From Latrodectus hesperus (taxonomy: Eukaryota; Arthropoda; Arachnida; Araneae; Theridiidae), in the NCBI GenBank assembly GCA_037975125.1, contig CM075853.1, positions 28,882,295 through 28,946,294 of the forward strand: a stretch of DNA of 64,000 nucleotides. The letters are read 5' to 3'. A program made the position numbers and the translations under genes. Below the pieces are notes generated by a model. It worked only from the letters and a program-made list of their open reading frames with translations. It searched no databases and was not told the origin of the DNA. Shown piece after piece: positions 11,571-23,678 of the stretch. The first letter of the stretch is position 1, and every line of letters starts with the position of its first letter.

Positions 11571-11864
11571 TATATATATTTTGGCAGTTTTAATCTTATT
11601 TAATATTTTTTGTCTACTTTCAGAATATCTACTTTATTTTGTACTTCAATTTATTAACATTTTCATTTCAAAGGTGAAAAAACCTTAATAAAATTCAGCA
11701 CTATCTCTCTCGACAAATTGAACGAAACTAATTACAGAACAAGAAAGCACAACTATATATACATATATAAAAGCAAATAAAAAATATCAGATTGTTAGAG
11801 AAGCTAAAAACAAAAATTAAAGAAGCTAAAAACAAAAAAGAGATTGTTTATAAATATTGAACTT

Positions 11865-12012
11865 TTTACGGCACTGTTTCGATACAATGTCATAATTAAT
11901 TTTGTATGACTTAGATGAAACGGTATCTGACGTCATGGATATTTTAAACCTATGAGAATTGTAATAAAGTGATGTAGCCATGATCTCAACAGGGATGAAA
12001 GCCACTTTATGC
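11865..12012 (+). repeat. Dispersed repeat, copy 1 (pair at 21725-21876)
   Basis: A block of about 150 bp recurs in the same orientation at 21725-21876. The best-kept core is atgagaattgtaataaagtg followed by atgt and atgatctcaac. No coding content or terminal repeats were recognised. It may be an LTR or MITE fragment. Confidence 0.7.
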
Positions 12013-12829
12013 TTCTTTAAAAAATAAATAAATTAAAAAAAGCTGTTAACAATGAAAATTTAAAAGTTAGCAAAATTTTATTTCTTAAATGGGAGTAAAT
12101 ATCATTGCGTCTATGGTATAAAACTAGGAATTATCCATTAGTTCGTAAAAGAGAGCGTCTATTGTATTAAACGAGAATGCTTTTTATATTAAAAGATCAA
12201 TGAGCACTATTCTATATTTGATCTTCAAAAAACTTAAAAGCTTTGAAATTAAGAAAATTTATAAATAATAAGATATTTTAAGTCATTTGCAACTTATTTA
12301 AGACATGAGCAATGTAAAGTTTGCTCCTATAAATTGGAATATTGCAATACCTATAATGAATTATCTGAATAATTTATACATTTGAATAATTCTGAATGGC
12401 AGAACTTCTAAAATACATTTTATTAATTTTAAGAAATTAATAATTCAAGTATAATAAAAGGCTAACAAATTTTTCAGCTTAGCATAATTTTAATAAGCAA
12501 TAATGTAATCATTTCATAGTTTGCAAGAAATATTATCATTCATTCAATGATAATTTGAACTTCCTTCCTTTTCTGGATATAATATGTTCTTTAACACAAT
12601 TTTAGAAATTGTGAATATTCTGCATACATTTTCTTAAGCAATTTTCATTAGATTAAAGCAGAAGTAAAAAACAAAAATAAAAGTAAATATTTAAATCTAT
12701 TCTGTATACTTAAACTAAAACACATCAAAAATTGATGAACAATTTATAAATTAGACATACACTTAGAATTCCCTCAGCTTTACTCATCAATAAGAGCTAT
12801 TTATAAGTTATCAGCCATTTAGTTTAAAA
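12013..12829. other. AT-rich intergenic sequence
   Basis: No feature that I can support between the dispersed repeat and the decayed LINE. Confidence 0.45.
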
Positions 12830-13560
12830 GCGGTCATCACATTAAGGGAACTGATATAAAATGTGCTTCTCTTGACAAATGGCTCCACATATACAAAGCT
12901 AGTTCAGCAAAAATAGCTATTAAAAACGCTGGTACCTATTCAAGTGCTTTTAGTACTAGTTATCCTGTTGGAAAGTACTGTGACAATTTTGACAGTGAGA
13001 TAACAGCAATGTCATTTCAGATCAATAAACAGTAAAATTGTTCTGAACACAATATTGTGCTTCTTATAAATTCTCAATCTACTATATAATCACATAAAAA
13101 ATTCAAGGTATAATGAAACCACATTAGTTCATTTCTGTAGAATAAAGTTAAGTGAACTTAAAAAGCCTAGGAAAAGCATTGCTTTCCTGTGGATTCCCAG
13201 CCGCTGACATTTTTGGAAACAAAGTAGAGTGATGGGCTTGCTAAAGCATGATCTCTCATGTCAACCTAACTCTCCTCTGATTAACATCAAAAGAATTATT
13301 AACAGCAAATTAAAAAATAAATGACTAGAATTTCCTTGTATAGTGATGCAGCTATGGGTAGGAGGTGAAGTGTCTTACTCAACAAAAGTAGAATCCTTAC
13401 TTTCCTGTCTCAGTTTGTTGGAGTGCAAGCTTTTATTTGCTTACTGGATATGACTACTTGCATAAGCATTTACATCTTATTGGAATCTAAGATTCAGCTT
13501 ATTGGCCTCTGTGACACCAGGAGTATATGAATAGTAATCACATTGTTTCTATAGATGTTA
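12830..13560 (+). pseudogene. Decayed LINE fragment, RNase H and C-terminal region
   Basis: Shifting frames spell a retrotransposon RNase H and what follows it. GKYCDNFDSEITAMSF (near 12972) has the Glu of the active site, and VLLINSQS lies near 13060. LWIPSR (13180) is then followed in another frame by SDGLAKA and SLMST (about 13230-13260). Near 13440-13540 a tail like HLHLIGIK..LCDT matches the Cys/His end of such polyproteins. The order agrees with Jockey-like ORF2. It belongs to a different lineage from the element at 1383-6362, whose RNase H reads differently. There are many stops. The boundaries are approximate. Confidence 0.65.
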
Positions 13561-16500
13561 ATTTTGATTCTTTTTATGCTTCATCATTTTACTGGACTCC
13601 TCATTAATTAACGACAGAAATGCCAAAAATGAGCATAAGATAAGAAAAACTTTCTTTCAATGATTTATTAAAATTAAATATTGACACAAAAATTAGCAAT
13701 TAGTTTTAGCTATTTCGCAGATAATTGAAAGCCAAATGATTAAAATATTAATTCAAAACAGTTATTGTCACAAGATATCTACTAATTTAATACTTTTTTT
13801 TCAGTACCTGAGACTTAACTTTAGAAAACTAATTTTTAGCAAATTTATAAAAATTTTGCTAAACCATATAATTTTTTAAATATGAGTTTAAAACAAAAAC
13901 TTTCTAGGTAAACAAATTTATAATTAAAAAGTGTGTGAAAGAATTTATTAGTAATATTGCTAAATAAATTAAATTGTGTGAAGTAAGAATATAAAATTTT
14001 TATTTTTTCCAAAATCTTGTTTGGTATAGTGAAAATTAATTGAATTTTAAACATTTGTAATAATTCAAATATACCATAAATTTAACAAATAAAAACAAAT
14101 ATGAATTTTTTACTTCAATTAAAAATATATTCCTATACAGAATTGGTCAACAAAAAAAGAAATGTGTAAAATTTCCAGCCAATAAATAAAAATAAAATTT
14201 GGTATCAGTTTATTTGAAAAAAATTTTTGGAGACACATTAATCTTTTGAAAGCCATGTATGAGATTTGTGCTTTCAAAAAATTAATATGCCTGTTACAAA
14301 GTACATAACATGCTGTTTAAAGATCAATCCAAAATCATTTACTATAACATTTATTTTGAACAGACAAAATTATTCAAAATTTTTTCTAAAGTTTTAGAGG
14401 CATAAATTTTTCAGAAAGTTCACTTTTAATAACATTAGACAGGCTTAAAAAAATTCATTTTTATTTAACATAATCCTTTCTATCTGTAATAAGCCTGAAA
14501 ACAAAAATATTTTATTTCTAATAACCATATTAAAATTACCGATATTTTTCAGAATTCAAATTATAGTAAAAGAATATTTTAGAAAATACAGAGTAAAATA
14601 AAACACCAGAAATATAATTCCAATGAATTTTTTTGGAGTATATTAACCAGAAAAAAAATCATAAATTCAAGTTGTAAATATTATTCAATTTTGCTGGAGC
14701 TGTTGATAAAGTAGCTTTATTAACTATGAGCAGAATGTCAGTGATTGTAATTTTATCAAAATTTAAAACTAGCTTGCTGCATTTTTATAAGGCACTTTCT
14801 ATCACTTAAATTTCCTAAATGTGAAAAAAAATTAAAAAAATCAATGGAAATTACAGACTTATAACAAATTTTTTCAAGAAAAGAGAAATATTTTTAAAAA
14901 TAACCAAGAAATGAAACTGTATAGTATTAAAAATTTTCAACTTATTCATTTCATAAAGTTCAAGTTACAGAAAAATTTTAAAGTATGCAAGATTTAGGTT
15001 TATAAAAGGAATTTATTTCAATCAAATGGAGTGAAAAGCAGTTGAAAATCATTTATAGATTGTTGACAGAAACAATTACAAGTGTCAACTCTTGGTTGAT
15101 ATGTCAACAAAATAAAATGCATATAAATACCCATAACATTGGGGACATTTGTGGCTAAATAAATGAATGTGAAAATGCCTAATGAATCTATGAGGACATA
15201 AACATAAGTTTTGAAAAAAATGTCAAAGGAAAAACTTAATATCTTTTGTAGCAATCATATCGATGCTAAGAATTGGGAATAGAAAGGAATAAACAAGTCA
15301 AATTAAATCATTAATATAATTTCATTAACCACAGAACTAAAATACAGATACAAAAAACAGACTATCGAAATCAGAATTTGTGTGATAACCCATCAAAATA
15401 GAGAATTGTTTTATAGAATTAATGTGGTGGAAGGAAGCAAAAAACTCTTTTTAAAAATTTCAAAGCCAAGTTTCATGCTTTTAAAATAAAATCAGTAGCA
15501 ACTAGAAGTTACTAGTATTTTAAATTTATATCCTGTGTGTTGCTAGCAAAAATGTTGATTTAGAAAGAGTAGCACCAGCAAAATGGAATAACTGCCATTC
15601 GATATTAAACCTCAGAAAAATAATGTTAAAAGATTTAGAAATTGAACACTCTATACAAGTTTAAGTATTTTTGTTTTCATATTAAAATTTATAATTCAAT
15701 ATATTCTTGAATATAAAATAAATTTGTATATTATTTAATATTTAATAACAGGGTTCAACATACTGAAAATTATAAATGAATATATTTATTACTCTGCAAA
15801 TAAATCAAAATTATGTTTCAGAACAAAAAATGAAATTTATAAGCGAAATTGAGAAAAGAAATGATACACGGAAGTATAATCCAACATAACCTAAATCATA
15901 TGTCATTTAGCTTAATATGTTCAACATTTTATAACAATTAAATCGGAAATAAAATTTACTGTACATTTAATCAGTACAATAATATCAGAAGTATATTCTC
16001 TGCAACATTTCTAAACACATATTTGCCAAAAGTGCAATACAACACACAGTAATTTTAAGTTTTGAAATAGTTTTTGTATTATTTTTTTAAATATCAGATA
16101 TTGAATGCTTTTTTTTTATATATAGACTATACTGTAATTGATTAGACATTTTAAACAGTTCTTAAAATCACATTATGGATATTTTATCATTAACATAAAA
16201 TGGTAACTACTATATAAATATTAAACAGAATTTTATAAATTAAAATGCTTAAAAAGAGTAACTTCTTCACAGAGTCAAAATATTTCCCATCTAAAAAGGA
16301 ATGATATATTATCAAAAGGCTCTAATTAGTTTTGAAAACAAAACAGCTTATAATATTTCAGTTTGCACATATATTTTTTCGATTAGCTCAAAATATAGAA
16401 TAAATTTTTATGCATTTTGTGTACCTACGGAATGCAGCAAGATTGGTTTTGGCTTTTGACCACCAATTTTGACTAATGGCAAAATGTTTCCAAAATAAAT

Positions 16501-17216
16501 AGAATCCCTTTTTAAAACATAATCAAATATAAATTAAAATGTTATTGTTAAAAATAACTCAACAAAATAAAAATTTACAGTAAAATCTCTTGATAGTAAC
16601 ATAAAATTTCAATAAAATTGTTGATAATTTCATACTTAGTGAAGTTAAAAAAATTTGCATTTACAAGACTTTTCTAAACATTCTCATGAATTATATCAAT
16701 GGAATAAATATTTAATAAACTAATTGAATTAATAAAAGATTTCAGTATTCATAACTGATTAATACTTTACTTAATTTAAATAATCAGAAGAGTGGAATGA
16801 ATCATATCAAAATTAGTAACAATTCTAAGAGAGAATTTTGTCTTCTTTCATTATCATCAAACTCAAGAATTTAAAGACTATGATCTCTCACTTTAACAAG
16901 ATGTTATTTTATTAATGTTACTAATTTCAAAAGTAAGAATTAACTTGAAATGAAGTCCCATCCTCTTAAAACTTCTCCAATAACAGGCACGCATAAGATA
17001 TCCTTTGAGAATTCCAGATTCCCTTCGAGAAATTCTTTGTTATTCGAAGGAGTTTACAACATATAATTACACCATTTAGAATAATGATAGTATCAGCTAC
17101 TGGAACTGAAAAGAGTAGCTGAATTATTTAGCACCATACTGATGATGGTGATATTAGAGCAATTGCTTAGCTCACTTCTCATTTCAGGTGACACAGAACA
17201 TAATCAGAACATTTTT
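13561..17216. other. Long AT-rich stretch, downstream of the KANSL2-like gene
   Basis: No protein-like frame, RNA gene or transposon end was recognised in about 3.6 kb. Part of it next to 17216 is likely the 3' UTR of the minus-strand gene, but too many A/T runs resemble AATAAA to choose a poly(A) site. Confidence 0.5.
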
Positions 17217-18578
17217 TTAATCAGATTCTGATTTCCGACTATCACTCAAAATGTCAGATGGAGGATTTAGGGAGATTGGCTGAATCTGCATCAAATCGGC
17301 TTGATCTTCCGAAAGAACAGTATCAGTTGACTCCCCAGGTTCCCCATACTGATCCAAACCAAACAAAGAACCAGGAGCTATAGCATCTAAACCTAATGAA
17401 GCAATATCATCCATTGACTGAAAAGGTTCTGGTTCAAGTTGAAATACTTTAGCAGGCAATTCTGGGCAACTCACAGGCTGACTAGGTTTACTCAGTTTGG
17501 ATTTTAATTGCAAATGGAGGTGAAGATCGCAGGACGCATTTTCTTCAAATACAAACACTGGTCTCTTGCAACTTTTCTTTTGGCCGAATCCACAAGGTTT
17601 AAATAAAAGTTGCTTGGGATCAAATAAAATATGTTTTGTACAAAACTTAGTAAGAGCAATAGCTTCATTTGAGCACTGTTTACCAGATTTATCATAGGTA
17701 CACATTTGTGTGTCAGGTGGAGGCTTATCTGCATTTAACCTCTTCATTTTCAACCTGTGTCGAAGAACTCTTTCAGCTCCACTGTGACGATGATAGTGAG
17801 AAAGAGGTTTCAATAGGGCACTGTCATTTTCCTCGGATACTTGTGGTGTAGTTTCAGAACAACTTGATCTAGTTTGGCAAGGATTCTTTAGTTCAGCCAA
17901 GCATTTTCTACGATTTTCTTTCAACTGACGATAAATAACTTTCAATTCTTCACAATACAATTGCTGCAGTCTCAAAATTTTCTCTTTTGCAATAGTGAGT
18001 ATCTCTTTGTGAGTGTAGACGCCAGCATTCGCAAGGTAATCGTCATATTTTTCAACCCAGCAAAAATCATCATCCACTCCTTCAATAAATGCTTTTTCTT
18101 CAATCGATTCTGCATCAGTTATGGTGGACTCTAACTGATGAAGATCTAAAAGACTTCCGCCAATACAAGAAGTTACATCTGTTTTTTCATGTGAAGCAGC
18201 ATCACGATTATAAGATGGGTCATGGGCAGGATCCTTACAATAATGTTCTAAGGATTTGAGCAAAGCAGCTGGACCTTCAACTGCCTTTCGCTTAGGCGGT
18301 GCAATTTTAACTTTTAGCTGAGCGCGCTTAGCGTGAAAAGGACACAAAACATTATCTCTTCTTTCGTTTTTTTCTGATTTCGGAGCTGCATTTGTGCACC
18401 TTTTTTTATTAGGTTGATTCACATACATACATTGTTTAAAAGGTGCAGATTTATCCTCCAATATATGTCGAATGCAGTAATCGTATCCATCCAAACGAGT
18501 TTGATTGCAATATCGGTGAATATATTTGCAAAAACGTTCCGGTTGTGAAGAGTGACTTCCTTTCACATTACTAGCCAT
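17217..18578 (-). CDS. KANSL2: KAT8 regulatory NSL complex subunit 2-like protein (KANSL2)
   Basis: A 453-residue nuclear protein in one uninterrupted exon. It has two double zinc-binding modules of the C3H-C3H type that define KANSL2 and its relative INO80D. The first has Cys17, Cys24, Cys35, His38 and Cys50, Cys61, Cys79, His82. The second has Cys293, Cys302, Cys313, His316 and Cys329, Cys337, Cys350, His353. Between them a segment around NAGVYTHKEILTIAKEKILR plus a Leu-rich stretch matches the conserved middle of vertebrate KANSL2 (about 490 aa). In the NSL complex, KANSL2 works with the MOF/KAT8 acetyltransferase on histone H4 at promoters (established knowledge). The start is the ATG at 18578; the open frame upstream begins at a TTG and has no earlier ATG. 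The acidic C terminus ends SRKSESD. Lack of introns could mean a natural single-exon gene or an intact retrocopy. No long poly(A) tract or flanking repeat was seen to favour the latter. Confidence 0.9.
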   Translation of the reverse strand: MASNVKGSHSSQPERFCKYIHRYCNQTRLDGYDYCIRHILEDKSAPFKQCMYVNQPNKKRCTNAAPKSEKNERRDNVLCPFHAKRAQLKVKIAPPKRKAVEGPAALLKSLEHYCKDPAHDPSYNRDAASHEKTDVTSCIGGSLLDLHQLESTITDAESIEEKAFIEGVDDDFCWVEKYDDYLANAGVYTHKEILTIAKEKILRLQQLYCEELKVIYRQLKENRRKCLAELKNPCQTRSSCSETTPQVSEENDSALLKPLSHYHRHSGAERVLRHRLKMKRLNADKPPPDTQMCTYDKSGKQCSNEAIALTKFCTKHILFDPKQLLFKPCGFGQKKSCKRPVFVFEENASCDLHLHLQLKSKLSKPSQPVSCPELPAKVFQLEPEPFQSMDDIASLGLDAIAPGSLFGLDQYGEPGESTDTVLSEDQADLMQIQPISLNPPSDILSDSRKSESD

Positions 18579-18960
18579 AGTTATCTTTGGAATCGGCAAA
18601 TCGAAATTAGCATTAAAAAATTCAATGTTGAAATAAAATTAAGTGTTGTGTATATTTATCTATATAAACGGAAGAATAATTTTCCGTGATGTTAACATGA
18701 GACAATGAATTCAGTTTCACAGTATAAATTCAAGTTTGAAATATTCATACTTCGAAAATTGCACCGCTTGCCTCGGACAAAGACACATTTTACATTCTGT
18801 TACGAAATTGCGCAGTCGAATAACAAAAATAAATATTAACGCTCATATCTAGCAGTCAGCAGTTACAGTTATCTTCAATTATGTTTAAATTTATTTCTAA
18901 ATTTGAAATGGTGGCGCTGTAAAATCTGACTTGAAATAAAGTAATTAGTTTTGCTGTTCA
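18579..18960 (-). promoter_or_regulatory. Presumed upstream/promoter region of the KANSL2-like gene
   Basis: This sequence directly precedes the ATG at 18578. No TATA box is convincing. At 18906-18920 lies aaatggtggcgctgt, similar to the AGRTGGCGC core bound by arthropod CTCF. The region would also serve any divergent gene on the plus strand. This is a positional inference only. Confidence 0.35.
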
Positions 18961-19171
18961 ATAATTTATTTTAATTTTTAATTTGAGTATTAATTTGATT
19001 TCAATTTGAGTATAATTAACAAAAAGCTTAGTAGAATCTAAGAGAATTGAGTAGTCAGCAAGTTATCTAGGCACAGAAGACGGTCAAATTTTTTTCAACT
19101 TTAAATGACAAAATCGATTAAAATAGCATTAATTTTTAAATAATGATTTTGTCACTATACGAAGTGTTTTG

Positions 19172-19546
19172 ATGGTTTTCAAGAACAAGGAGAATATTTT
19201 ACTACCAGAGTCATATTTCCTACAACTACTGTGTTGTCTATTTAATGAATTTTATTTTCTCTTGTATTTTCACAGTATGCGCCTATACAAATTGGATCGT
19301 TCGTTCTTCAACCTATTTTTGGAGCACCGACTTAAGAAGAATTTTCCTCTAGGTAATAGTAATCTAGTATGTTTGTTTATTATTTACAGGAAATATATTT
19401 ATTTTAACAGTCATTTAAAATTATTTACAAGTAAAATTTTTTCTAATTATAAAATATTATTCTTTGTTTCCAATTTTAGCATGGAATTAGATTCTTTCAA
19501 TGATATGACTACAGAAAATATTAGAAAACAAAAGCATACATATTGA
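19172..19546 (+). other. Possible small gene or exons, divergent from KANSL2-like gene
   Basis: An open frame of about 124 codons starts at ATG 19172. Within it the stretch 19276-19351 has less AT bias and sits between an acceptor-like ttttcacag and a donor-like taggtaatag. A second acceptor-like ccaattttag precedes 19481. Splicing those pieces in the obvious phase soon hits a stop, and no family is recognised. It may be chance. Confidence 0.2.
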
Positions 19547-19799
19547 AATAGCAACATTTAAGATTAAAGTGCAGAAAATTTATGGAGTGACTGATAGTAA
19601 TTAAAAACAGCTTTGTTTGATTTGTAATATTGCAGTTAAAAACTATAAAGTGATTTACTTAAATCAACATTTCTAAACAAACTATTCACAGTTTTTATAT
19701 TAATACACTTAAAAAATGTGTCTCTTAACAAAATACATGAATGTAGCTCAAATCTCATATCTCAACTGAACATTCTCATGGTGGCAACTTGTGATTTAA

Positions 19800-20310
19800 G
19801 TAAGTTGGTACTGATTTATCTTAAATCAGTTTGGGGAACTGACTTAAATGCGTTTGAACTGATTAAGCGTCATCTTGTTTTCTGCTATCTTGTTATCAGT
19901 GTTTGTTGAAATATCTAAAACCCTTTCAAATAAATGCAAGAAAAGCAAAATTTTAAGAAATAATAACACAGAAATATTTACAGAAGTATAAAATAAACAT
20001 CAACAAAATTATATTAAATTTGAGAAGAAATAGGTTTGTCAACGACATTCTTTGGTTTCGTATTCCTCATTTGAAATATCATAATCTTAATTAATGTCAT
20101 TTTGGTCTGTAATTACTTAATAAACGTGCTCAAGTATAAAAAAATTAGAAAATATCATATTATTGATAATAACAAAAACTATGGTTTTGAACAAAAACCA
20201 CTATTTCTTAAATAAGTTTTGACAGTGCAAACGCTGCTTTCAGCATGGTGTTTAAGGTAAACCAGATTTAACTTTAAATTGATTTAAAAAGGACAACGCG
20301 AACGGGGTAA
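19800..20310 (+). repeat. Tandem duplication, unit 1 (about 474 bp period)
   Basis: The segment recurs immediately downstream at 20311-21165. Matching landmarks include cagtg at 19897 and 20371 (offset 474), the stretch around gtcaacga.attctttg, and aactttaaattgatt near the end. The copies differ at many scattered positions, so the duplication is not recent. The function is unknown. Confidence 0.75.
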
Positions 20311-21165
20311 AATTGATTTAAACACATTTCAACTGATTTAGAGCCATCTAGTTATTTGCTATATTGTTGTCAGTGTTAGTTAAAATATGTGAAACCAATT
20401 AAAGTAAATAAAAGAGAAACAAAAATTACAAAGATAATAAAACAGAAATATTTATAAAATTATTAACTACATCAAAAAATTATATTAATTTTGGGAAGAA
20501 ATGAATTTGTCAACGATATTCTTTGATTTCGTATCCTTAGTTTGAAATATCATAATCTTAATTAGCGTCCTTTTAATTAACAGTCTGTAAATGTTTAATA
20601 AGAGTGTTCAACTTTAAGAAATTCAAAAATATCATGCAATTTATAATAAGCTAAAAACTTTAACATGACAGCTCATCGAGGAACCATGGTCTACAATGTC
20701 TATATCTATTATCTTGACCAAGGGTCCTGAGGTGCGAGGCGCAGCTTGTCCTTACTTGGACTTTGTGCCATTAAACCCAACCAACCATCCTGAGGTGCGA
20801 AGCATATGTCTTCAGTTAGGTGATCAGCCTAATGCGAAATCCCCAGTGTTTAGTTCCCAAGTATGTTTCGTACTCAATTTTATCAATCCACTGAAGGGAT
20901 GAGGCTGAATCGACCTTGCCAATTCAAGGATAGAACCTCAGACTTGTGCATTTAGAGTGTGAAGCGTTACTATTGCTCCACTGGGCTTCTATAATCTATA
21001 ATAAAAATAATAAAAGTTTTGAACGAAAATAAATATTTCTTAAATCAATTTAGAGTTTGAGGTAGTGCGAACTCTGTTTTCAGCGTGATGTTTAAGTTAA
21101 ATCCGATTTAACTTTAAATTGATTAAAAAAAGTGCATTGCGAACGGAGTATTAGGCACCATTTAT
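20311..21165 (+). repeat. Tandem duplication, unit 2, split by a SINE
   Basis: Matches unit 1 from 20311 to about 20649 and resumes at about 21005-21165. The roughly 350-bp gap is the minus-strand SINE at 20650-20996. The offset between units jumps from 474 to about 843 bp across the insertion, so the SINE arrived after the duplication. Confidence 0.75.
20650..20996 (-). repeat. tRNA-derived SINE, family 'B' (my label), nested copy
   Basis: Read on the minus strand it starts with a tRNA-like head (gcccagtggagcaatagtaa near 20986) and a decayed B box. It then matches the body of the 39894-40174 copy, e.g. ggtgcgaagcatatgt and cagtgtttagttcccaag on the plus strand. It contains an extra internal segment (about 20715-20795) repeating part of the body motif cctgaggtgcga. 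The 8-bp string tataataa occurs at both edges (20642-20649, 20997-21004), but AT-richness makes that weak evidence for a target duplication. Confidence 0.7.
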
Positions 21166-21724
21166 CAGCAAAAGTATGCACGGCTCCATAGTGCATGACT
21201 TATGAAACAGTATAATAATGAGGTTAGAATATCCTCCTAGAACCCTCTTTCTACGGTCTTCTTACATAGAGTATTCTTGAAAGATATTTTCAAGAAGACT
21301 ACTTCTGCCATCACGGAACAATTTCTCAAAAAAATAATGTTGGTGGAAACAAGGCATTAGTCTTAAGACTTAAAAGAGATAGTTTACAAATATAGCAATT
21401 ATTAATTTAAAATTCTACTAATTGATGAAATTTAAAAAAAGTTTAAATTGTCCTTGCCGATTTAAACTGAACATAAAATGGAAGTTTTGTCTTGTCTTTT
21501 ACATTTTGCTTTTTCTTTGGTTCTATTTTCAACGTGTTAATAGCTTAAATCAAAGGAAAACGGTTTCTCAAACCGATGCTTTGGTCCTTATATAAGAAAT
21601 CGTTTTATTATCAAAATGAATGTTGGCAATTTTCTTAGACATTCGATGGCGAATTTCACCTTGTTTGCTGCCGTTCGAAGAATGCGATTTGAAGTCAGGC
21701 AGCAAATTCGTCGACAAGTCGAAT

Positions 21725-21876
21725 TTACGACGCCGTCTCAATAAGATGTCGTAATTATTTATTCGTGACATACATGAAACGTTATCTGACATCATAGATA
21801 TTTTAAACCAATGAGAATTGTAATAAAGTGATGTAATCATGATCTCAACTGAAAAGAAAGAAACAACCACTTTATG
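21725..21876 (+). repeat. Dispersed repeat, copy 2 (pair at 11865-12012)
   Basis: Second copy of the roughly 150-bp block described at 11865. Similarity runs from the tgtc.taatta.tt area to cactttatg. An open frame of 127 codons on the minus strand covers it but looks like no known family and the other copy does not share it. Confidence 0.7.
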
Positions 21877-23678
21877 GCTAAAAAGGACAAACTCTTTTGA
21901 CAATTCAATTCGAAAAACTTGCAAATAAATATAAATTATAATTATTTCCATAAAAAAATTTGCTTTTTTTTATTAAATACTATAGTTATATCTATGGGGA
22001 TAAGATAAGAAAGTTTTTATTTACACATAGGCATGCAGATATTAAGAAACATATACATTAAGGATGACATTTGGCGTTATAAGATATGTATAAAAAATAT
22101 GCACTATTTAATCCAACAAATAGTTTGGTAATTTGTAATAATATGTAAAAATACGTAAAATCCAATGCTTTTTTTATTTCTATGTTTCAACATTAAATTA
22201 TTTTAATTGTAAAAGAAATCAACAATGAACACAATATTTTACTCTCCAAAGAAAGAATCAAAATTTATTTTAATAAAACCAGAATATGGTGAAATCCTAT
22301 TTCGGTCCTAGGCTTGGTGAAAATAGAAAAAATAGCGATATATGAATTAATGCACGGTTAGCATAAAATACATAAGTTATGAAGGGAAAAAAATGTGTGT
22401 ATCCAATGCAGCATTTTGAAAATAATCTATTTCTTTCATTTAAGCTTTATTAAAAAACGTATTTTATTTTTAAAAACTCATACAGCCTCTTTAAAAAATT
22501 ATTAAAAACGAAGAAAATTATAAGTGTTACGAAAACATTCTCAGTATTATTGTTCTTGGCAATAGATCGGATTCCGTTGTCTTGGGCTTGTCGCACTTGG
22601 CGATGAGGTGGGTCCATATATGATCCAACCCCATAATTTATATTTAATAACATTAGAAAAATAAATAAAAATATTATGATGTTCGTGTTTTTAACATGAA
22701 CACAATGATATAATTTGTATTTTATGAGCAATGATATTTCTGTCTTTGGTGTTTTATCTCAAGCTTCAATTCACATACAGTTGAGCCTCGGAAAAAGAAT
22801 TTGTCAAAAATTATATGTTTTTACTGTGAAATTTATAGATGTTGCTTCAAAATATTAAATGCTATTGGCTACATGGACGAGATAAATATATTATTCTATA
22901 AAGTAATTGTATAAGTATTATTTACATATTGAAACTCTAAAAATTCAAAAATGAGAATTATTTGCCACTTAATAACTTATTTGAAAAACTGAGGAATCTG
23001 TTATACTTAGATGATAAAATTCCTCAGAAAAAATTCGTAATATCTATTTAGTTTGTTAGGGAGACTCGTCTATTTTTTTGGAATGTTCCCAATTATATGT
23101 AATTAATTTTGTTCCAAACCGTTAAATACTTTTAGAAAACAAACAGAAGACTTTAAAACAAAGGAAGTCAAGACTTTGAGTTGACTTCGTCTCCCATGAC
23201 ATAATAATTACTACTCAGAAATGGTAATTAATGACTTTGTTGTTTACATTGCTTTTTTGTGTAGGTTGTCTCATTATTTGTGACTCAATGACCTGAAGAG
23301 GAAAAAATCATTCTTCTTTGTTCAATAACTTTAAGTAAACTTTGCACAGGAGTGCACGATGTTAATCATGTGTTCAGTGAAAGTTTGAATCGATGGATAA
23401 GAGAAACGCTTTAGACACGCCTTTCGATTGAAAGAATTGTGATATTTCCTCGTTTGCATGAATAAGTTGATTTATATGTATTGTAATACAATAATAAATC
23501 AATTTTACGTAATTATATATTGAATCATTTTTCCTTAAAAATTCGCATGAATTAAAATAATCCCTCAAAATATTAAGTGTATAAACTTTCAATATAATAT
23601 TAATTTCAATATTTTTGTTTCTTTTCTGTAAGTAAATAAAATATGTCTTATCGAATAATATCTATCTATCTATCTATA
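21877..23678. other. AT-rich intergenic sequence
   Basis: Short open frames only. None has protein-like composition or a recognisable family. A short TATC-type simple repeat lies at about 23659-23677 next to the SINE. Confidence 0.5.

Noticed and set aside
21568..21951. 127-codon minus-strand open frame
   Set aside because: It overlaps a dispersed repeat whose other copy does not preserve the frame, and it resembles no family.
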